This document shows, piece by piece, positions 26,568-39,139 of a stretch of 64,000 nt of DNA; the first letter of the stretch is position 1, and each line of letters opens with the position of its first letter. The notes below the pieces were generated by a model, which saw only the letters and a program-made list of their open reading frames with translations, searched no databases and had not been told where the DNA came from. The position numbers and the translations under genes were made by a program. This DNA is from Megascapheus bottae. Lineage: Eukaryota; Chordata; Mammalia; Rodentia; Geomyidae. Where the stretch lies: the NCBI GenBank assembly GCA_024803745.1, contig JANJXV010000024.1, positions 18,423,927 through 18,487,926 on the forward strand, read 5' to 3'.

Positions 26568-26655
26568 AGGGGTGTAGCTCAGTGGTAGAGAACTTGACTA
26601 ATGTGCTGCAGCTCTAGGTTCAATCCCCAGTACTGTAAGAAAACAAAACAACCCA
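26568..26655 (+). repeat. ID element
   Basis: A tRNA-like monomer: ggtgtagctcagtggtagag and ggttcaatccccagtac, with an A-rich tail. Confidence 0.88.
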
Positions 26656-26749
26656 AATTAAAAACTTCTTTTCTAAAACTGAGTACTCATCAACATCCTA
26701 TCCAGTATTAATATTCAGTAAAAGCTCTTTCTCAAATACGTGTGTGCAT

Positions 26750-26797
<48 letters not shown>
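26750..26797. repeat. (CA)n microsatellite
   Basis: A pure CA tract of about 48 bp in the last DGKI intron. Confidence 0.98.
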
Positions 26798-26800
<3 letters not shown>

Positions 26801-26956
26801 CAGTCCTAGGTCAGCTCCACTGAGCTTCAACTTACTTTACTCCATCTTGCAATTCTTTCTCTTGGGTGTTCTCTACAAAGTGAACTGGCTCACAATGCAA
26901 CCAAATTCCAATTCTCCTAATAATGACTTTACCTGTGGGCACTTTCTGACCAAATT

Positions 26957-27020
26957 CACACACATACACATGCATGCATGCATATATGTATGTATGTGTG
27001 TGTGTGTGTGTGTGTGTGTA
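26957..27020. repeat. Compound CA / ATGC / TG microsatellite
   Basis: A short CA run changes to atgc, then tatg, then a (TG)n run. Confidence 0.95.
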
Positions 27021-27235
27021 AATATATGTTTATCTCACTAGCACTATCTGGTTTCACTATCCTCTTAATGTACTTGCACACTTTGAAGCCAGTTTTACAT
27101 TACATTTTCTGTCAAGAAAGTAACCACATGTCAAGTCCCACAGATAGAATTATTGATGTCACAACACAGCAAATGTGAAAATTAACTTTGTAATTCTGCT
27201 TCACACATTCATCTTTGCTGAGTATTCTGTTACAG

Positions 27236-27478
27236 GATGAGTGTGGTGGCTTAAGCCTATAATCTGAGGCAGTCCAAGTATAAAGATTCACAAGAGTCCA
27301 TCTCAATTTGTAGTTGAGCACAGTGTTTTACATCTGTCATCCCCAGCAATGCGAGCAATTGAAAATTACCAATGTACAAAGAAGACTGGAGGGATGAGTC
27401 AAGAAGTAGAGTATCTACCTACTTGCCTGGCATGCACAAGCCCCGAGTTCAAGCCCCAGTATCAGAGAGGGAGGGAGT
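27236..27478 (+). repeat. B1-headed composite SINE, diverged
   Basis: It begins gagtgtggtggcttaagcc. After a middle part that looks like a second B1 start, the tRNA-like tail ends in cgagttcaagccccagtatc. Confidence 0.6.
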
Positions 27479-27779
27479 ATGGAAGTTTGGCTTCTGAATG
27501 TCCAGAGGTACAAACACACATTTAACCTCCATTTTTAGGTTTACATTTCTGTACCAGACAGTGCCAATAATACCCAACCAATTCATAGGGATAATTTTGG
27601 GAAAGTATGTAAGGAAACACATGCAGTTTTTTTTTTAACCAAAAGATAAACAACTACCTAAATCTATCAGACTTAAGACTGCAACCATCTCAGAGCCAGC
27701 CCTCATCATCTGAGGAGTTCGCAGGTATACCATCAGTGTACGGTTCCACACGAATGGTAGATTTAAAACTACAATGAGG

Positions 27780-28018
27780 ACAGGAACCTGTGGCTGATGC
27801 CTACAATCCCATTTGCTCAGGACCCTGAGATATCCGGGATCTGAGGATCATGGTTTGTTTGGACAGACCAAGCCAAGGGACTCTTATCTCCAATTCATCC
27901 TCAAGGAGTTAGAACTGGAGGTACCATTTACATGGTAAGGCTTCAGCTTTAAGTGGGAAAAGCTAGGCAAGGTCTCAGGGATCTCATGATCTGAATTCAA
28001 GCTCCAGTACTGGACAAA
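27780..28018 (+). repeat. B1-headed composite SINE
   Basis: It contains gatctgaggatcatggtttg, gggactcttatctccaat and a tRNA-like tail. An AAT/CAAT-rich tract follows to about 28110. Confidence 0.8.
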
Positions 28019-28511
28019 ATAATGACAATACCAATAATAACAATAATGGTACCAAATAATAAAAATATCAAATTAATAGTGATACTATAACAACCACAAT
28101 ACAATAAAAACCTTACTACATTGGATTCAGTGCTGAAAGAGAAGCCTCAATGAGATATTTGTCAGTAGCCAGGCCAGTGTCTTTTACACAGCCCTGACCC
28201 CTCTTCTAGGGATGCTGATCCCATCTCCCCACCCCCTGCCTGCTGATACTGAGCAGGACACCCCCTAGTCCCCAGGCCAGGCATGCTGAAAGGTTTAGAG
28301 AGCTCTATAGGCAAGCACGCACTCTTCCCTTTGTGCTTATACATTTCAACTGCAGTCTCTCTAAATGAAACACTCTATTTTTTCCTCCTTTTTCTGAAGC
28401 CCCGGGCATTTCCATGAGCACAGGAAGGACGCCTGAGCTGTGGGTCCTGCCGGCGGCAGGGCCTGCGAACTTGCCCGGCGGCAGCATGCTTGGACGGGCT
28501 CAGTCAGTTAC
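28019..28511. other. DGKI intron sequence
   Basis: An A-rich tract is followed by unique sequence. The part at 28430-28511 next to the exon is GC-rich (cggcggcag repeated nearby). Confidence 0.5.
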
Positions 28512-28611
28512 CTTGGAGTCCGTCTTTCTCAGAGATGCTCCTGCGTCCACCAGAAGCTGGCACACCGCCCGGTTCCGCTGGCAGGCAGCCTTGTGCAGTG
28601 CAGTCTCACCC
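28512..28611 (-). CDS. DGKI: DGKI exon, 100 nt, ankyrin repeat
   Basis: The acceptor is gatttag and the donor is TCCAAG|gtaactg. The first base completes the split threonine codon. The following 33 codons begin GETALHKAACQRNRAV, continue CQLLVDAGASLRKTDSK and end in phase 0. TALHKAACQRNRAVCQLLVDAGA is a complete ankyrin consensus repeat. The exon sits in a locally GC-rich stretch. The residues CQRNRAVCQ distinguish the iota isozyme from zeta, as I recall the family. Confidence 0.96.
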
Positions 28612-30201
28612 CTAAATCAAAGAAGAAGTGGGGAAACCACCCATGAAGGGGTTGAGTTACAGGCTTGGAGGGGAGGGGACAGCTGGTGGGGTGAGGGGGC
28701 CTTAGCGTACTCTATCCCTGCTGGGTGCCCCTCAGCTTCCTTCCAGGGGTGACCCACACCCGCACTGGAGGGGACATTCCCAAGAGGTGGGCAAGGGAAT
28801 GTCTAAAAATTCCTTGAGTTAGCCATCATCGGCTAGAGGATCAGCTTCAAACAGTACTGGTTAACTAACTTACTGGTGATACTTTTCAACCCATTACTGT
28901 GGGACTTCAGGTAGACTAGATGGCTCTAAGAAAGAGATCCATTGTGCAGTTGTGTCCCAATGCTGAGGCAGTTCTCTACACATCCATTGGTGCCACATCA
29001 AGAGCTCTGGGTGGAGATGCACTGGATGCTACGTGGAGGCCCAGGCTCATGACCCACTGAAGACATCTTTCCTACAGCCCTTGGCAGAGCCAGGTGGCCT
29101 TTGGAGGAATAAGTGCTGGGACTGTACCTTCAGTGATCCTTACTCTGCTCAGCCCTCTTAGCTCTGTGAGGGTGGCAGGAGGAGGGGTATCTGAGAGGCC
29201 TGGTAAGACTCTAGAGACTTCAGGGGCCCAAGTCCTCTCCAGGAGGCAGCAGATCTGAGACCTGCCTCTCAATGGGAAATGAATGGGAGAACATAAATAG
29301 TTCACAAGATCTTTTCCTTCTGAGTTCCAAAGTCAAAATGAGGCTTAATGACAAATGGCTTCATGTGGGAAAAAATAGAGCATCATCCTTAGAGTAAACA
29401 AGCATGGGTAAAAGGATGGCACCCACAGGAGTGGGACCAGCTGAAACACATGGCAGCCAGTGTCTGCAATGTGGAGTTGTTCAGGACAGTATCATTTCCC
29501 ACTGGTCCTCTTGGTTTCTGTCCATCCCTGCTTCCTGCCCATGAAGCTTTTCTCTAGACTATTCTCCTCCAATGCTAGTCACTTTTTTCCTTTTGGTCAA
29601 TTTCTTTGACATTTTCTAGAAGTTTTCATATGGATTTCAAAGTTAATTGGGCTCTATGGGTAGAGAAGTAGCTGTTTTGTTGCCAGAGGAATAAAATAGT
29701 TGAAAATAAAGCTTCCAGTTTAGGGATCATCAGAGAGCTGAGGAATGACTTCCTCCATTTCACTTTTACACTGGTCGTGTGTAACTTGTGCCATTGCAGA
29801 CTACCAGGGAGAAGCTGATGACATCCCATACATAGCATACTTTAGCATGCCAGGGTTTTATTTTTCTTACAAGCCCAAGGCCAGAGAGAACAATTGTGAC
29901 AGGTGGAGACAAAAGCAAGGTATTTATTTAGACTTCTCAGCACCAATGAGAAAGTACTTTGGTTAGAGGAAATCTAAATGACAATTAGCATTGACTTTGT
30001 AATCATTGTGACACTTGTCATTAATTTTTGTAGTATGATATTCTATTGAGTAGACTAGCTCTGCACACTTATAAATACAGCTGAAGTAGGACCTTAATCA
30101 ATGCAATTAAAATAACTTGATATGCCTGATAGACTATGTCCTTCTCCTAAATAGTCTCAAGAAAAAGTAATCTCGATCATGCAATGAAAGGCAACACTCA
30201 C
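28612..30201. other. DGKI intron without recognised repeats
   Basis: The 1.6-kb intron between the 37-nt and 100-nt exons carries no SINE that I can detect. Confidence 0.6.
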
Positions 30202-30238
30202 GTTTCACTGTCTGCCATGTCCAATAACTCTGAAGGTC
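30202..30238 (-). CDS. DGKI: DGKI microexon, 37 nt
   Basis: The exon is bounded by the acceptor tcttgtttag and the donor GAAAC|gtgagt. With its neighbours it reads G-PSELLDMADSE-T, the linker between two ankyrin repeats. It enters with two bases of a split glycine codon and leaves with two bases (AC) of a threonine codon. It is recognised by exact continuity of phase with both neighbours and by agreement with the DGKI protein. It is too short to be detected as an open reading frame by itself. Confidence 0.93.
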
Positions 30239-31615
30239 CTAAACAAGAGCAAGGGAAGATGTTCATCAGAGAGAAGTTCAAAAACTAACCACAATCTATA
30301 ATCAGTAAATTAAAATGTCTTAGAAAGGTTCATTAAAAAAAAAACAAGTTCGTGACAGGGATAATAAAAGGAAAATAGCCTCTCAGTTACCCATTTCCTA
30401 TCTCACCTGGAGAGAGCATGGTTAGCATTTCTGTGACCAAGGATCTTTCAACTAAGATGAATAAGTAAAATTAATTGGAATGTAGTAACTGAAAAAAGGA
30501 AGGGAGAGCAAACTTAGAGAGCAAAAGGCTAACGGTGGGCTTTGAGGACTCTTTCTCATTCTTCACCCAGAAATAATAAGGATAGGCATCTTCTATGATT
30601 GTGGAAGATTTCCAAGAAATGATACAAACCATCTAGTTCAATCCCTTTACTTCAGAAATGATGGAAACTTCTATTATTTGAAAACATCAAGCTATTTTAA
30701 AAATCACTTTTTGATGTCTTTCTTCCTACATATCCAATAAACCTCTGCAAGTTTTGGCCTATGCTTTTTCTAGCAGCGTGTCCCTCTCCAGGGATGTCAG
30801 CTTGAGTCTGATGTCAAGCAGATGTTCAAATATTAAGTTGGATAAATGATTAAATATGCTTGGAAGGTCTTTGGAAATATGACACCTGTGATTTGTTCTC
30901 TTAATTGGTGTAGGTCACCACTAAGGAAAATAACTTGTCATAACATAAGAAGGGGAAGAGGTTATAAGTTCTTAACAGAGAACATCACTGGTCAAGAAGA
31001 TGAGTGGGAGGTTATGGAATCTTCATAATCTTCCCATTTTCAGTCATTTTAATTTCCTTGCTTTTACTTCTGCTACTTACTAGGGCCAGGTAATTCTCTT
31101 ACAATATCCCTTTCATGCTCACTTGCTCCCTCTTCTCTTTCCCATCATCTCTGACCTACAGACTTCCTACTAGGTCTCTGCCAAGCCTATAATTTGTGTA
31201 TAGAAATCAATTACTAAGAAGGCTATAAAGGTCATATATTTCCAAGATTTCTAATTTTCCACATAAACACTATATCGACTGCTTACACTCAAGTGTTCAA
31301 TGAAGTTTACCACCCTTCTCTTGGGACCACCCTTTCTTCATTTATTACCAAGATTTCCTCTTCTCACGTAAGGGACACTAGTAAGAGGCCAACTAACCAT
31401 CATTCCTTATGCTTTCCTACTTTTAAAAGTCACCTATGTTCTCTTTTCATAACAATCTTCCTTTCCTAACAGTCTTCCAAGGCTACACCTGATTCACTCT
31501 CCCAGGAGCCCACTGGGAGACAATTCTAGACAAAATGCAATGGATTTCCTCTTTTGATTTCCCATAAGACGTGAGGCTCATATTATGTATTTGCTTAAAC
31601 ATGCCTGGTCTTCTT

Positions 31616-32518
31616 TTTTTTTTAAAGATTTTATTAACACAGATTTTTACATCATATTTCAAATGTCATGTTTAACAAAGAAGTATTCAAGAAGAGAATC
31701 TCTATATGCAATCACTGGCACATAGATTTTAGAACACAAAATAAAGTGGAGAGTTTGTATGTCATAGATACACATCAATCTATATAAATCATATCTATAG
31801 AGTATATATCCCATCATAGATTTTTATGTTTATGTACTTAGGTTTATATTTTCAATACTGTGTCAATAATCTTGGGTACCCAAATATTGAGTCCTCGCTC
31901 TTGTACTATTTGGATCTAATATCTACATATCAAGGATATCATGCGCCTTTTATTCCTTTGGTCTTGATTTATCTCACTCAACATGATTTGCTCTAGCTTC
32001 ATCCACTTCCCAGTGAATGATGTTATTTTATCTTGTCTGTTGGCTATATAGAATTCCATTGTATATATGTGCCACATTTTTTGTATCCATTCATATGCAG
32101 TAGGGCATCTGGGTTGTTTCCATCGCTTGGCTATTGTGAATAGTGCAGAGATGAACATAGCTGAGCAGGTGTCCTTATCATATCCTGGGTTATGATGCTC
32201 AGGATAGATGCCCAGGAGTGGTATGGCAGGATCATAGGGAAGGGCTATTTTTAGTTTTTGGAGAAACCTCCAAAGTGCTTTCCAGAGTGGCTGTACTAGT
32301 TTACATTCCCACCAGCAGTGCAATAGGGTTCCTCTTTCTCCATATCCCCACCAGCATTTGTCACTGCCTGAGTTCAGAAAATTAGCCATTCTGGTTGGGG
32401 TAAGATGTTAGCTTAGGGTTGTTTTTATTTGCGTTTCCTTTATGACCATGGATGATGAACATTTTCTCATAATGGCTGGATTTTTTTTTGTTTTTTACAT
32501 TTTAACCTCTTCTTTTGG
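31616..32518 (-). mobile_element. 5'-truncated LINE-1 (ORF2 C-terminus and 3' UTR)
   Basis: The minus strand at 32389-31916 is an uninterrupted frame of 157 codons with typical LINE-1 ORF2 C-terminal features: [20 protein letters not shown] (the cysteine-rich end), [24 protein letters not shown] and [12 protein letters not shown]. The 3' UTR and T-tract follow to the left. Upstream ORF2 sequence continues to about 32518 with a broken frame. The insert has the same orientation as DGKI, inside its 12.3-kb intron. It cannot be autonomous because the reverse transcriptase and endonuclease are missing. Confidence 0.93.
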
Positions 32519-32757
32519 TCTTTTTTTTTTTTGGTGGGTCATGGAGCTTGAACTTGGCCTGGGCACTGTCCTTGAGCTCTTCAGCTCAAAGCTATTGCTC
32601 TACCCTTGAGCCAAGCCCCACTTCCCTTTTTTTTTCCTAGGGGTTAACTGGAGATAAGGGTCTCAGGTTCTTTTGCACCCGGGCTGGCTTTGAACCTTGA
32701 TCCTCAGATCTCAGCCTTCCGAGTAGCTAGGATTACAGGAGTGAATTACTATGCCCC
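32519..32757 (-). repeat. B1-headed composite SINE abutting LINE-1
   Basis: A full-length reverse copy whose T-tail touches the LINE-1 5' end and whose head touches a 17-bp direct repeat. That repeat (32758-32774) matches 31599-31615 on the far side of the LINE-1 with one mismatch. Confidence 0.9.
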
Positions 32758-32774
32758 ACATACCTGGTCTTCTT

Positions 32775-34394
32775 AAATAAATCATTCTACATTTCTCAAA
32801 TATAAGACTAACTTAAATATTTTTTGTATTTCTTGAAATATTTTCATCATATAACAGAGAATTAAATCACCCATATGTGACTCAGTTCTACAATTCCAAG
32901 GGAAAAAAACCCAAATGCCAATTGTTCCCTTACCTCATGCACACCTAAACAGGTTCAAAGCTGTAAAGGGTATCGGTAAAGGAATGACATTTTTGGAGTT
33001 GTCACACCTAGATTCAATATCTAGACACTTTGGGGAGGTTCATAAGAAAATCCTAATGGTCTTAGCACATCTAGATGTGTGTGGAGTCCCTTGGTTGTCA
33101 CCTATAGCAAGTGGATTTGTATCAGTTATCCCACAGGGTTGATATGGGGCTCGTGTGTTACGACTTACAACAGGGCTGGGGAGCCCACACTCACTCCTTA
33201 GAGAGTAATAACAGCTGCTCTCTGGCATGCATCAGCTGATCATGCCAAGTCTAACTCCACATCGGGGATGGAAGGCCATGAACAAGAGCTGCTTCACTCC
33301 CACTTACACAAGAAGCCACTTGCTGACTCTAATTGGAGGTCCTGAGAACCAAGCACTCCAGGCCTGTTCAATTGCTGACAGAGTACCCTCAACACAATCT
33401 GGAGCAAAAGGATGCTTCACCTGATGGCACCTCTACCAAGCTTCCCTCGACAACCCTTTTAAAGGGCTGAGAGGCGTTCCATGAGCACCAGCAGCCCAGA
33501 CTCTGGACAGATGGCTATACTCCCACTGTTGCTTCTACTGAGGCAACGGAGGCCTTGCTATATATTCTTCCTTATTTGGCAGTGCGATTCAGTGCTTGCT
33601 CTCAGTGGTGCTCTTATGGTAGTTCTAGGGTTCTTTAGGGTCCAAGCCTCTGTGCAAGTGGGGAGGTCCTGAAAGCACATTAATTGAACGAAATCAGCCA
33701 TGGTCTGACTATCTAAGGATGGCAACAAGGAACAAAAAGTATCTTGTTCCTGACCATGTCTGACCAGAATCATTGTATTTGCAGCCACTTCTGAGTCATT
33801 CTAGCAGTGTTTGGGGCCTGCTGGTAGCCTCCCTGAGTCCTCCCTATAATCCTCTGCAGCTGACAGAGGTAAGAGGCGGAGGCATTCATACTGAAAGGTG
33901 GGCTGTCTGCTTTGACTACATAAAAAAAAACAACTTCATTTTAGGCTTTGGGGAATGATCTGAAGTGACTGATTCCATTAACCTCAGCATTCCTTCTCTG
34001 CCATCAAATGGAAGATCATAAGATGGCAGAACATGTTGAACATTGACAAAGCAAATGAAAAATGGAAGGGAGGGCAATCAGTTCATTACAGATGTGAGTA
34101 GGTAACAGCTTTTAACTGTGTAGACACTGCTTTGATGCTGTTTTGAGTCTGTTTGCCAAGAATCCTGAAGACATAAGGCAAGTATAAGCCAGTGCACCTA
34201 GATACCAGGCTTTGAGTCTCTCCTGATTTGCACTGTGCTCACCAATCAGAACTCATGCTCCAATGGCTGAGCTCTCTTGAAACCCTGGTGTAAGACTAAG
34301 GAATGTGTGGGGGGTGGGGGAGGGGTGAGAAGGGATATCCTGTAAGTCAAAAACAATTAACCAAGACCACATTTATTTTCATAAAAAATAAAAC
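32775..34394. other. DGKI intron sequence, unclassified
   Basis: The section 33000-33900 has a less AT-rich texture and short broken frames on both strands that could be remnants of an old LTR element. I cannot name a family. No gene is supported. Confidence 0.3.
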
Positions 34395-34612
34395 ACATTG
34401 CTGGATGCTGGTGGCTCACACTTTTAATCCTACCTACTAAGGAGGCTGAGATCTGAGGATCGCAGTTCAAAGCCAGCCTGGGCACTAAAGTCTGGGAGAC
34501 TCTTATCCAGAAAACCAGAAGTGCCACATGTGTCTCAAGGGGTAAAGTGCTAACCTTGAGCTGAAGAGCTCAGGGATAACACCCAGGCCCAGAGTTCAAG
34601 CCCCATGACCTA
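34395..34612 (+). repeat. B1-headed composite SINE
   Basis: A clean copy close to the local consensus: gctggtggctcacac, gatctgaggatcgcagttc, gagctgaagagctcaggg and gagttcaagccccatgacc. Confidence 0.93.
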
Positions 34613-35324
34613 CAAAATTATATAAACATAATAAACAGCATCTTTGATTAGCTGATTTTCACTAAGAAGTAAAGGGAAAAAACAAGAGAAAAAAAGTAAG
34701 ATGGAATGAGAAAAAATGAAGGTGACATACATCTTTAATGAATGCCAGTAAGACACCATTTGAGTGGAGAGCCTATTTTGTATTTACATATACCCCATTA
34801 TACTTATAAGCCATCTCCTTTGAGGCAGTGGAAGGAATTCTAGTGAATTGTCAGTAAATAACTCAATATTGATTGTTCCTTGACTATAAAAGGGAATCTT
34901 GGGTCTCTGTCTCTCCCAAGACTTACTAAAATGTCTACATTACAAAATACCTCTTTGAAGGGCTAATAGGTATAAATTATTCCATGAAATCTCCACAGAT
35001 CATCGGAGGCCGCATCTGTTATCATGGGAACCATGCATAGGACAGTCACATGAGGCCATCCTTGCTTGGACTGATGCCATGGAGGTCAGAAACATATTGC
35101 ATACACACACAAGTGTGGAGAAGTAACAGAACCTAATCATGTGTTTAGTTTTTACCTGTTCAGTGTCGATAAGAGAAATCACTGTGGAGGATCCTAAGAT
35201 CTCAGAGTGCCTATACATCTAACATCTAGAACAAAACACATCAGCAGTGATAATTACTATAACATTGACAGAAATATCTTAATGAGGGAACGAGTGACAT
35301 TTTGAAATGATTTTGGATCCTAGC

Positions 35325-35425
35325 CGATATCACAACTTGAATTCTGGGCCTGGGCATTGTCCCTAAGCTCTTCAGCTCAAGGCTAGCGTTCTACCATGAT
35401 GAGCCACAGTCCCACTTCCAACTTT
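35325..35425 (-). repeat. Composite SINE fragment (tRNA-like part only)
   Basis: Reverse-oriented tRNA-like tail with gagctcttcagctc-like sequence. The B1 head is absent, and a dimeric SINE follows directly. Confidence 0.7.
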
Positions 35426-35436
35426 TTCTTCTTTAT

Positions 35437-35627
35437 TTATGCCAGTCCTGGGCTTGAACTCAGGGCCTAAGCACTGTTTGTGGACTTTCTCAAAGCTAGA
35501 GCTTTACCACTTGAGCCTCAGCACCACTTCCGGCTTTTTTAATGTATGTGGTAACTGAGGAATCAAACCCGGCTCTTCATGCATGCTAGGCAAGCACTCC
35601 ACCACTAAGCCAAACTCCCGGACCCCC
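35437..35627 (-). repeat. Dimeric ID-like SINE
   Basis: A full-length reverse copy beginning gccagtcctgggcttgaac and ending gccaaactcccggacc. Confidence 0.92.
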
Positions 35628-36166
35628 TTTTTCTTTTCTTCTCCAAGAAAGATCCATAGTTGAAACACGGGATTAACCTTGGAAATGACTGAAAAAAAAT
35701 GAAAGGAAAGAAACAATCTCTTAAGAGAACCTAAAATTAGTATTCTGAAGTTTAGAGAATGAGAAAGCAAGTAAAACTTCACACATCTTTCAAAATGACA
35801 AAGTGAATGCCAGGTTTCACTCTATAGGCTCTTTTGTGGCTCACCCTACCCTGTTCTTGTTGATGTGACTTTATCATCCATATTGTATTTGTATTATCCC
35901 TGATGTATCTTTTCTCATATGCATCGACATAAATGCATCCAAATCCCCTTTGCTCTTCCTACGGTTTCCCCATGGCCTCCTCACTGGGTATCCCATTTCC
36001 CATCAGTCTCCCTGACACTGCCAACAGACCATTCCAAATCCCCCCCACCACAGGACAAAGGGTACACAGAGGTGAGGAGAGCTGGCACTAAGAAAGCTAA
36101 CAGCAGTCATCCTGTCTCAGCAGGAAGGTGGTGGTAGTTTCTCTCTAGGAGCAGAGGCAAAATTTA

Positions 36167-36192
36167 AAAAAAAAGAAAGAAAGAAAGAAAAG
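36167..36192. repeat. (AAAG)n tract
   Basis: A short tetranucleotide run after an A-rich stretch. Confidence 0.85.
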
Positions 36193-36935
36193 ACTGAGGG
36201 CAAAATAAAGTTGGAGAAAACAAAATAAGCCATTGAAATAAAAAAGGAAATGCATGAGTGGGGTTCCTATCAGGAAAAGCAGCAGGGGAAATGATGGGGG
36301 ATGGGGAGCGGGTAGAGGACATGCAGAGAATGACAACCAAAGAGCAAAATGCTCATGCTCATGGTGGAAAAGGCACAAAAACAAAACAAAACAAAAAATC
36401 ACCCCACAAGTGTCTTGGGGTGGTAAACTAGGGGAAGGGTATGGGGAAATACGATGGCTGAAGAGAGTTGAAAAGAACTACTCTGAGGAGTCCCAACCAG
36501 AATTCCTGCCTCTTTAACCTCTGCCATTTCTTTGGGATTGTTCCTGCTTTTTATTCTTCACTCTTTTCAATCCTTTAAATATTCAGATTCAAGTTTTCCA
36601 CAAAGAAAAGCAGCATGTTGTATGTGTGAGAAAAGCAGCCCAAGGGAAGATGCCTCCTGAGACTTTTTGAGAACACACCACAGCTTACAAGGTATTTCAA
36701 TGAACTCTTTGAGGGAAAAAAATGTATTGTTGATGGTTGAGCCTGGGAGGGTAACTCATGGCTCATGGCTCTTTCTCAGAAAATGTTCTCTGGATTGTGG
36801 ATGGCACTCTATACACCCATTCCTAAGGAATCCTGGGATGAAACAGAGGAGAGAAGGCCCTCTGAGGAGGAAGGATGCTTTGAGCTAACTATCAACTTAA
36901 GGGCCACATAAAATATGAATTATATATCTTGAAAA
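36193..36935. other. DGKI intron sequence
   Basis: No repeat family or exon is recognised. Confidence 0.4.
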
Positions 36936-36946
36936 AGATCCACTGG

Positions 36947-37139
36947 TGGCTTAATGGTAGAGTACTTGCCTAGTATGCAAGTAGCTCGATTCCTCAGTAC
37001 CATATGAACAGGAAAGGCTGGTAGTGGTGCTGTGGCTCTAGCGGTAGAGTGGTAACCTAGCCTTGCGAAAAGAAACTCAGGCTCAGGGACTGTGCATAAG
37101 CCCTGAATTCAAGTGCCAGGATTGACAAAAAAAAAAAAT
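36947..37139 (+). repeat. Dimeric ID-like SINE with perfect target duplication
   Basis: Both monomers are present and end in poly-A. Perfect direct repeats agatccactgg lie at 36936-36946 and 37140-37150. Confidence 0.9.
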
Positions 37140-37150
37140 AGATCCACTGG

Positions 37151-37932
37151 CTCTTCAGAACTATACCCTAGAGCATAGTCTTTTCAGTTTAGATTATTTG
37201 AAGTCATTAGATAAATAGGAACTAAATTCAAACTAAAAAGAAAAGGAAGAATGTGTAAAAGATTTACACCACTCAGCGAATTAGAGTTCTGTCTTGATCA
37301 TTGGAATATATAAAAGTTCACTTATTCATTTTATTTATATGAATTCAAATGCATCAGACATACCTACGGCAAATCTGATGCTTCTTCATAAATACAATGG
37401 CATAATCTGGTATTTACCCCTAAATCTCAGACTTCCAGGGGTCTCTTAGATAAAGCTATATTTTGGAGAGTGGTGGGAGTAGGGAGGAAAGCAGCAGAAG
37501 GGAATTCCAAAGTTATCATCATTATTAAGTTAGGAGAAACTATTCCCATCAGCAGAAGTCCCATTAAGGAAGTGATTACAGAGTAGAAGCAGCGTTATGT
37601 TTCATATTTACTCATTCCTGACTTTATGAACACTATAATTTAAAGGCATTTTTATAATTTAAGAGAGATGAATAAGTCTGCAAGGATAATTTTCAATTCC
37701 AAAATGCTCAGGTTAATCTAAATTGTACCAGCAATGAAATACATTAAAAAACAAACAGTTGAAGTAAAGTGCTTAGCTCTTCCAGAACTACATAAATTGT
37801 GCTATATCAAAAGAGTTTTTATACCAGTATTCTTAACTAAATTGATGAGATGGGTGGTAATGATAAAGTTGACTATAGTTCTTAAAAATGAATTTCAATA
37901 TAGATTTAAAGTTTCTACCATTGAATTATAAT
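37151..37932. other. DGKI intron sequence
   Basis: AT-rich, with no repeat family or exon recognised. Confidence 0.4.
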
Positions 37933-37940
37933 AGTAAAGG

Positions 37941-38150
37941 GTTTTTTTTTTTAGATTTTTTTTTGTCAGTCCTGGGCCTTGAACTTGGGACCTGAGCACT
38001 GTCCTTGGGCTTTCTCAAGGCTAGAGCTCTTCCACTGGAGCCACAGCATCATTTCCAGCTTTTTTCTATGTATGAGGTGCCAAGGAATTGAACCTGGGTC
38101 TTCGTGCATGCTAGGCAAGCACTCTACCATTAGGCCAAACTCCTGGTCCC
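37941..38150 (-). repeat. Dimeric ID-like SINE with short target duplication
   Basis: A full-length reverse copy flanked by agtaaagg at 37933-37940 and 38151-38158. Confidence 0.9.
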
Positions 38151-38158
38151 AGTAAAGG

Positions 38159-38911
38159 TTTTTGGTTTGTTTTTTGTTTCTGTTTTTTAAAATGCCATCC
38201 ACAAGAAAGACTGTGATCCCTGGACTAAGATTTTATTGTCAAACAGAAAGGATGGATTTTCACCAGTATCTCCATAGTCTTTTTCTCAGGTACACAATGG
38301 CCAATCTAGCAATCCTGGCCTGGTAGGGAAGGGAAAAGGTATCTCTTAAGATTTTGGTAACTATTTTCCAGAGTGAAATTGACATAATGACAGGAAATCT
38401 CAAATGTTTTCTCATGAATACAACTACTAAATCACTTCCAAAAGTTAACCAACTTTCTGCACTGGAAGAAAAAGGAGCAGCCTTTAAAAGCAAGAACGAT
38501 TTCCTCTGTGATCTATGGTGTGGGCAGAGTTGGATTGGGTAAATCTCCCTTTGTAAAAGACTCTGCAGATCAACAAGAACCTCATTTCCCATTGGAACAT
38601 TGGGCTTGGATCAAAGTTCTTAAGTGACCAGCATACTGGATGCATTTGATGCCACAGAAAGTATATGGGTCCTGCTCTATATGTGAGATCAGACAGGCCC
38701 TTTGAAAAAGTGCTACCATTTGAGCAGAGGAGACAGAGGCCTCAGGGAAGGAGGGAAAAGCCAGGACTCTTTTAGGAGTGTATTCTGTGCCTCCTCATGA
38801 GTGTCCCTGGAAAGACTCAGCTGAGGGCAGAGTGCTTTGTGCTTGCTTTTTAGTGTAAGTATGTCTCAAAGATTGCATGGGAGATCCTATGCTTAAAGCA
38901 CATGTTAGCTT
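38159..38911. other. DGKI intron sequence
   Basis: No repeat or exon is recognised. Confidence 0.4.
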
Positions 38912-39139
38912 GTTTTTTGTCAGTCCTGGGGCTCGAACTCTGGGCCTGGATGCTGTCCCTGAGCTTCATTTAATCAAACTAGCACTCTATCACTGAGCCA
39001 CAGTGTCACTGACTTTTTCTGAGTAATTTATTCGAGAATCTAAAGGACGTTCCTACCCAAGCTGGCTAGAGCCTTGATCCTCACATCTCAGCCTTCTGAG
39101 TAGGTAGGATGACCCGTGTAAGTTTCCTGGTGCCTGGCT
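38912..39139 (-). repeat. B1-headed composite SINE
   Basis: A full-length reverse copy: gtcagtcctggggctcgaac to gtttcctggtgcctggct. Confidence 0.87.

Noticed and set aside
26568..26655. tRNA gene
   Set aside because: A- and B-box-like motifs are present, but the sequence is an ID SINE with an A-rich tail and no tRNA cloverleaf. The same applies to the other tRNA-like units in the window.
28305..28487. Minus-strand frame continuing past the 100-nt DGKI exon
   Set aside because: It lies beyond the gtaactg donor, in the intron, and differs from the DGKI protein.
31916..32389. 157-codon open frame as a possible gene
   Set aside because: It is the C-terminus of LINE-1 ORF2 in a truncated insertion, not a host gene.
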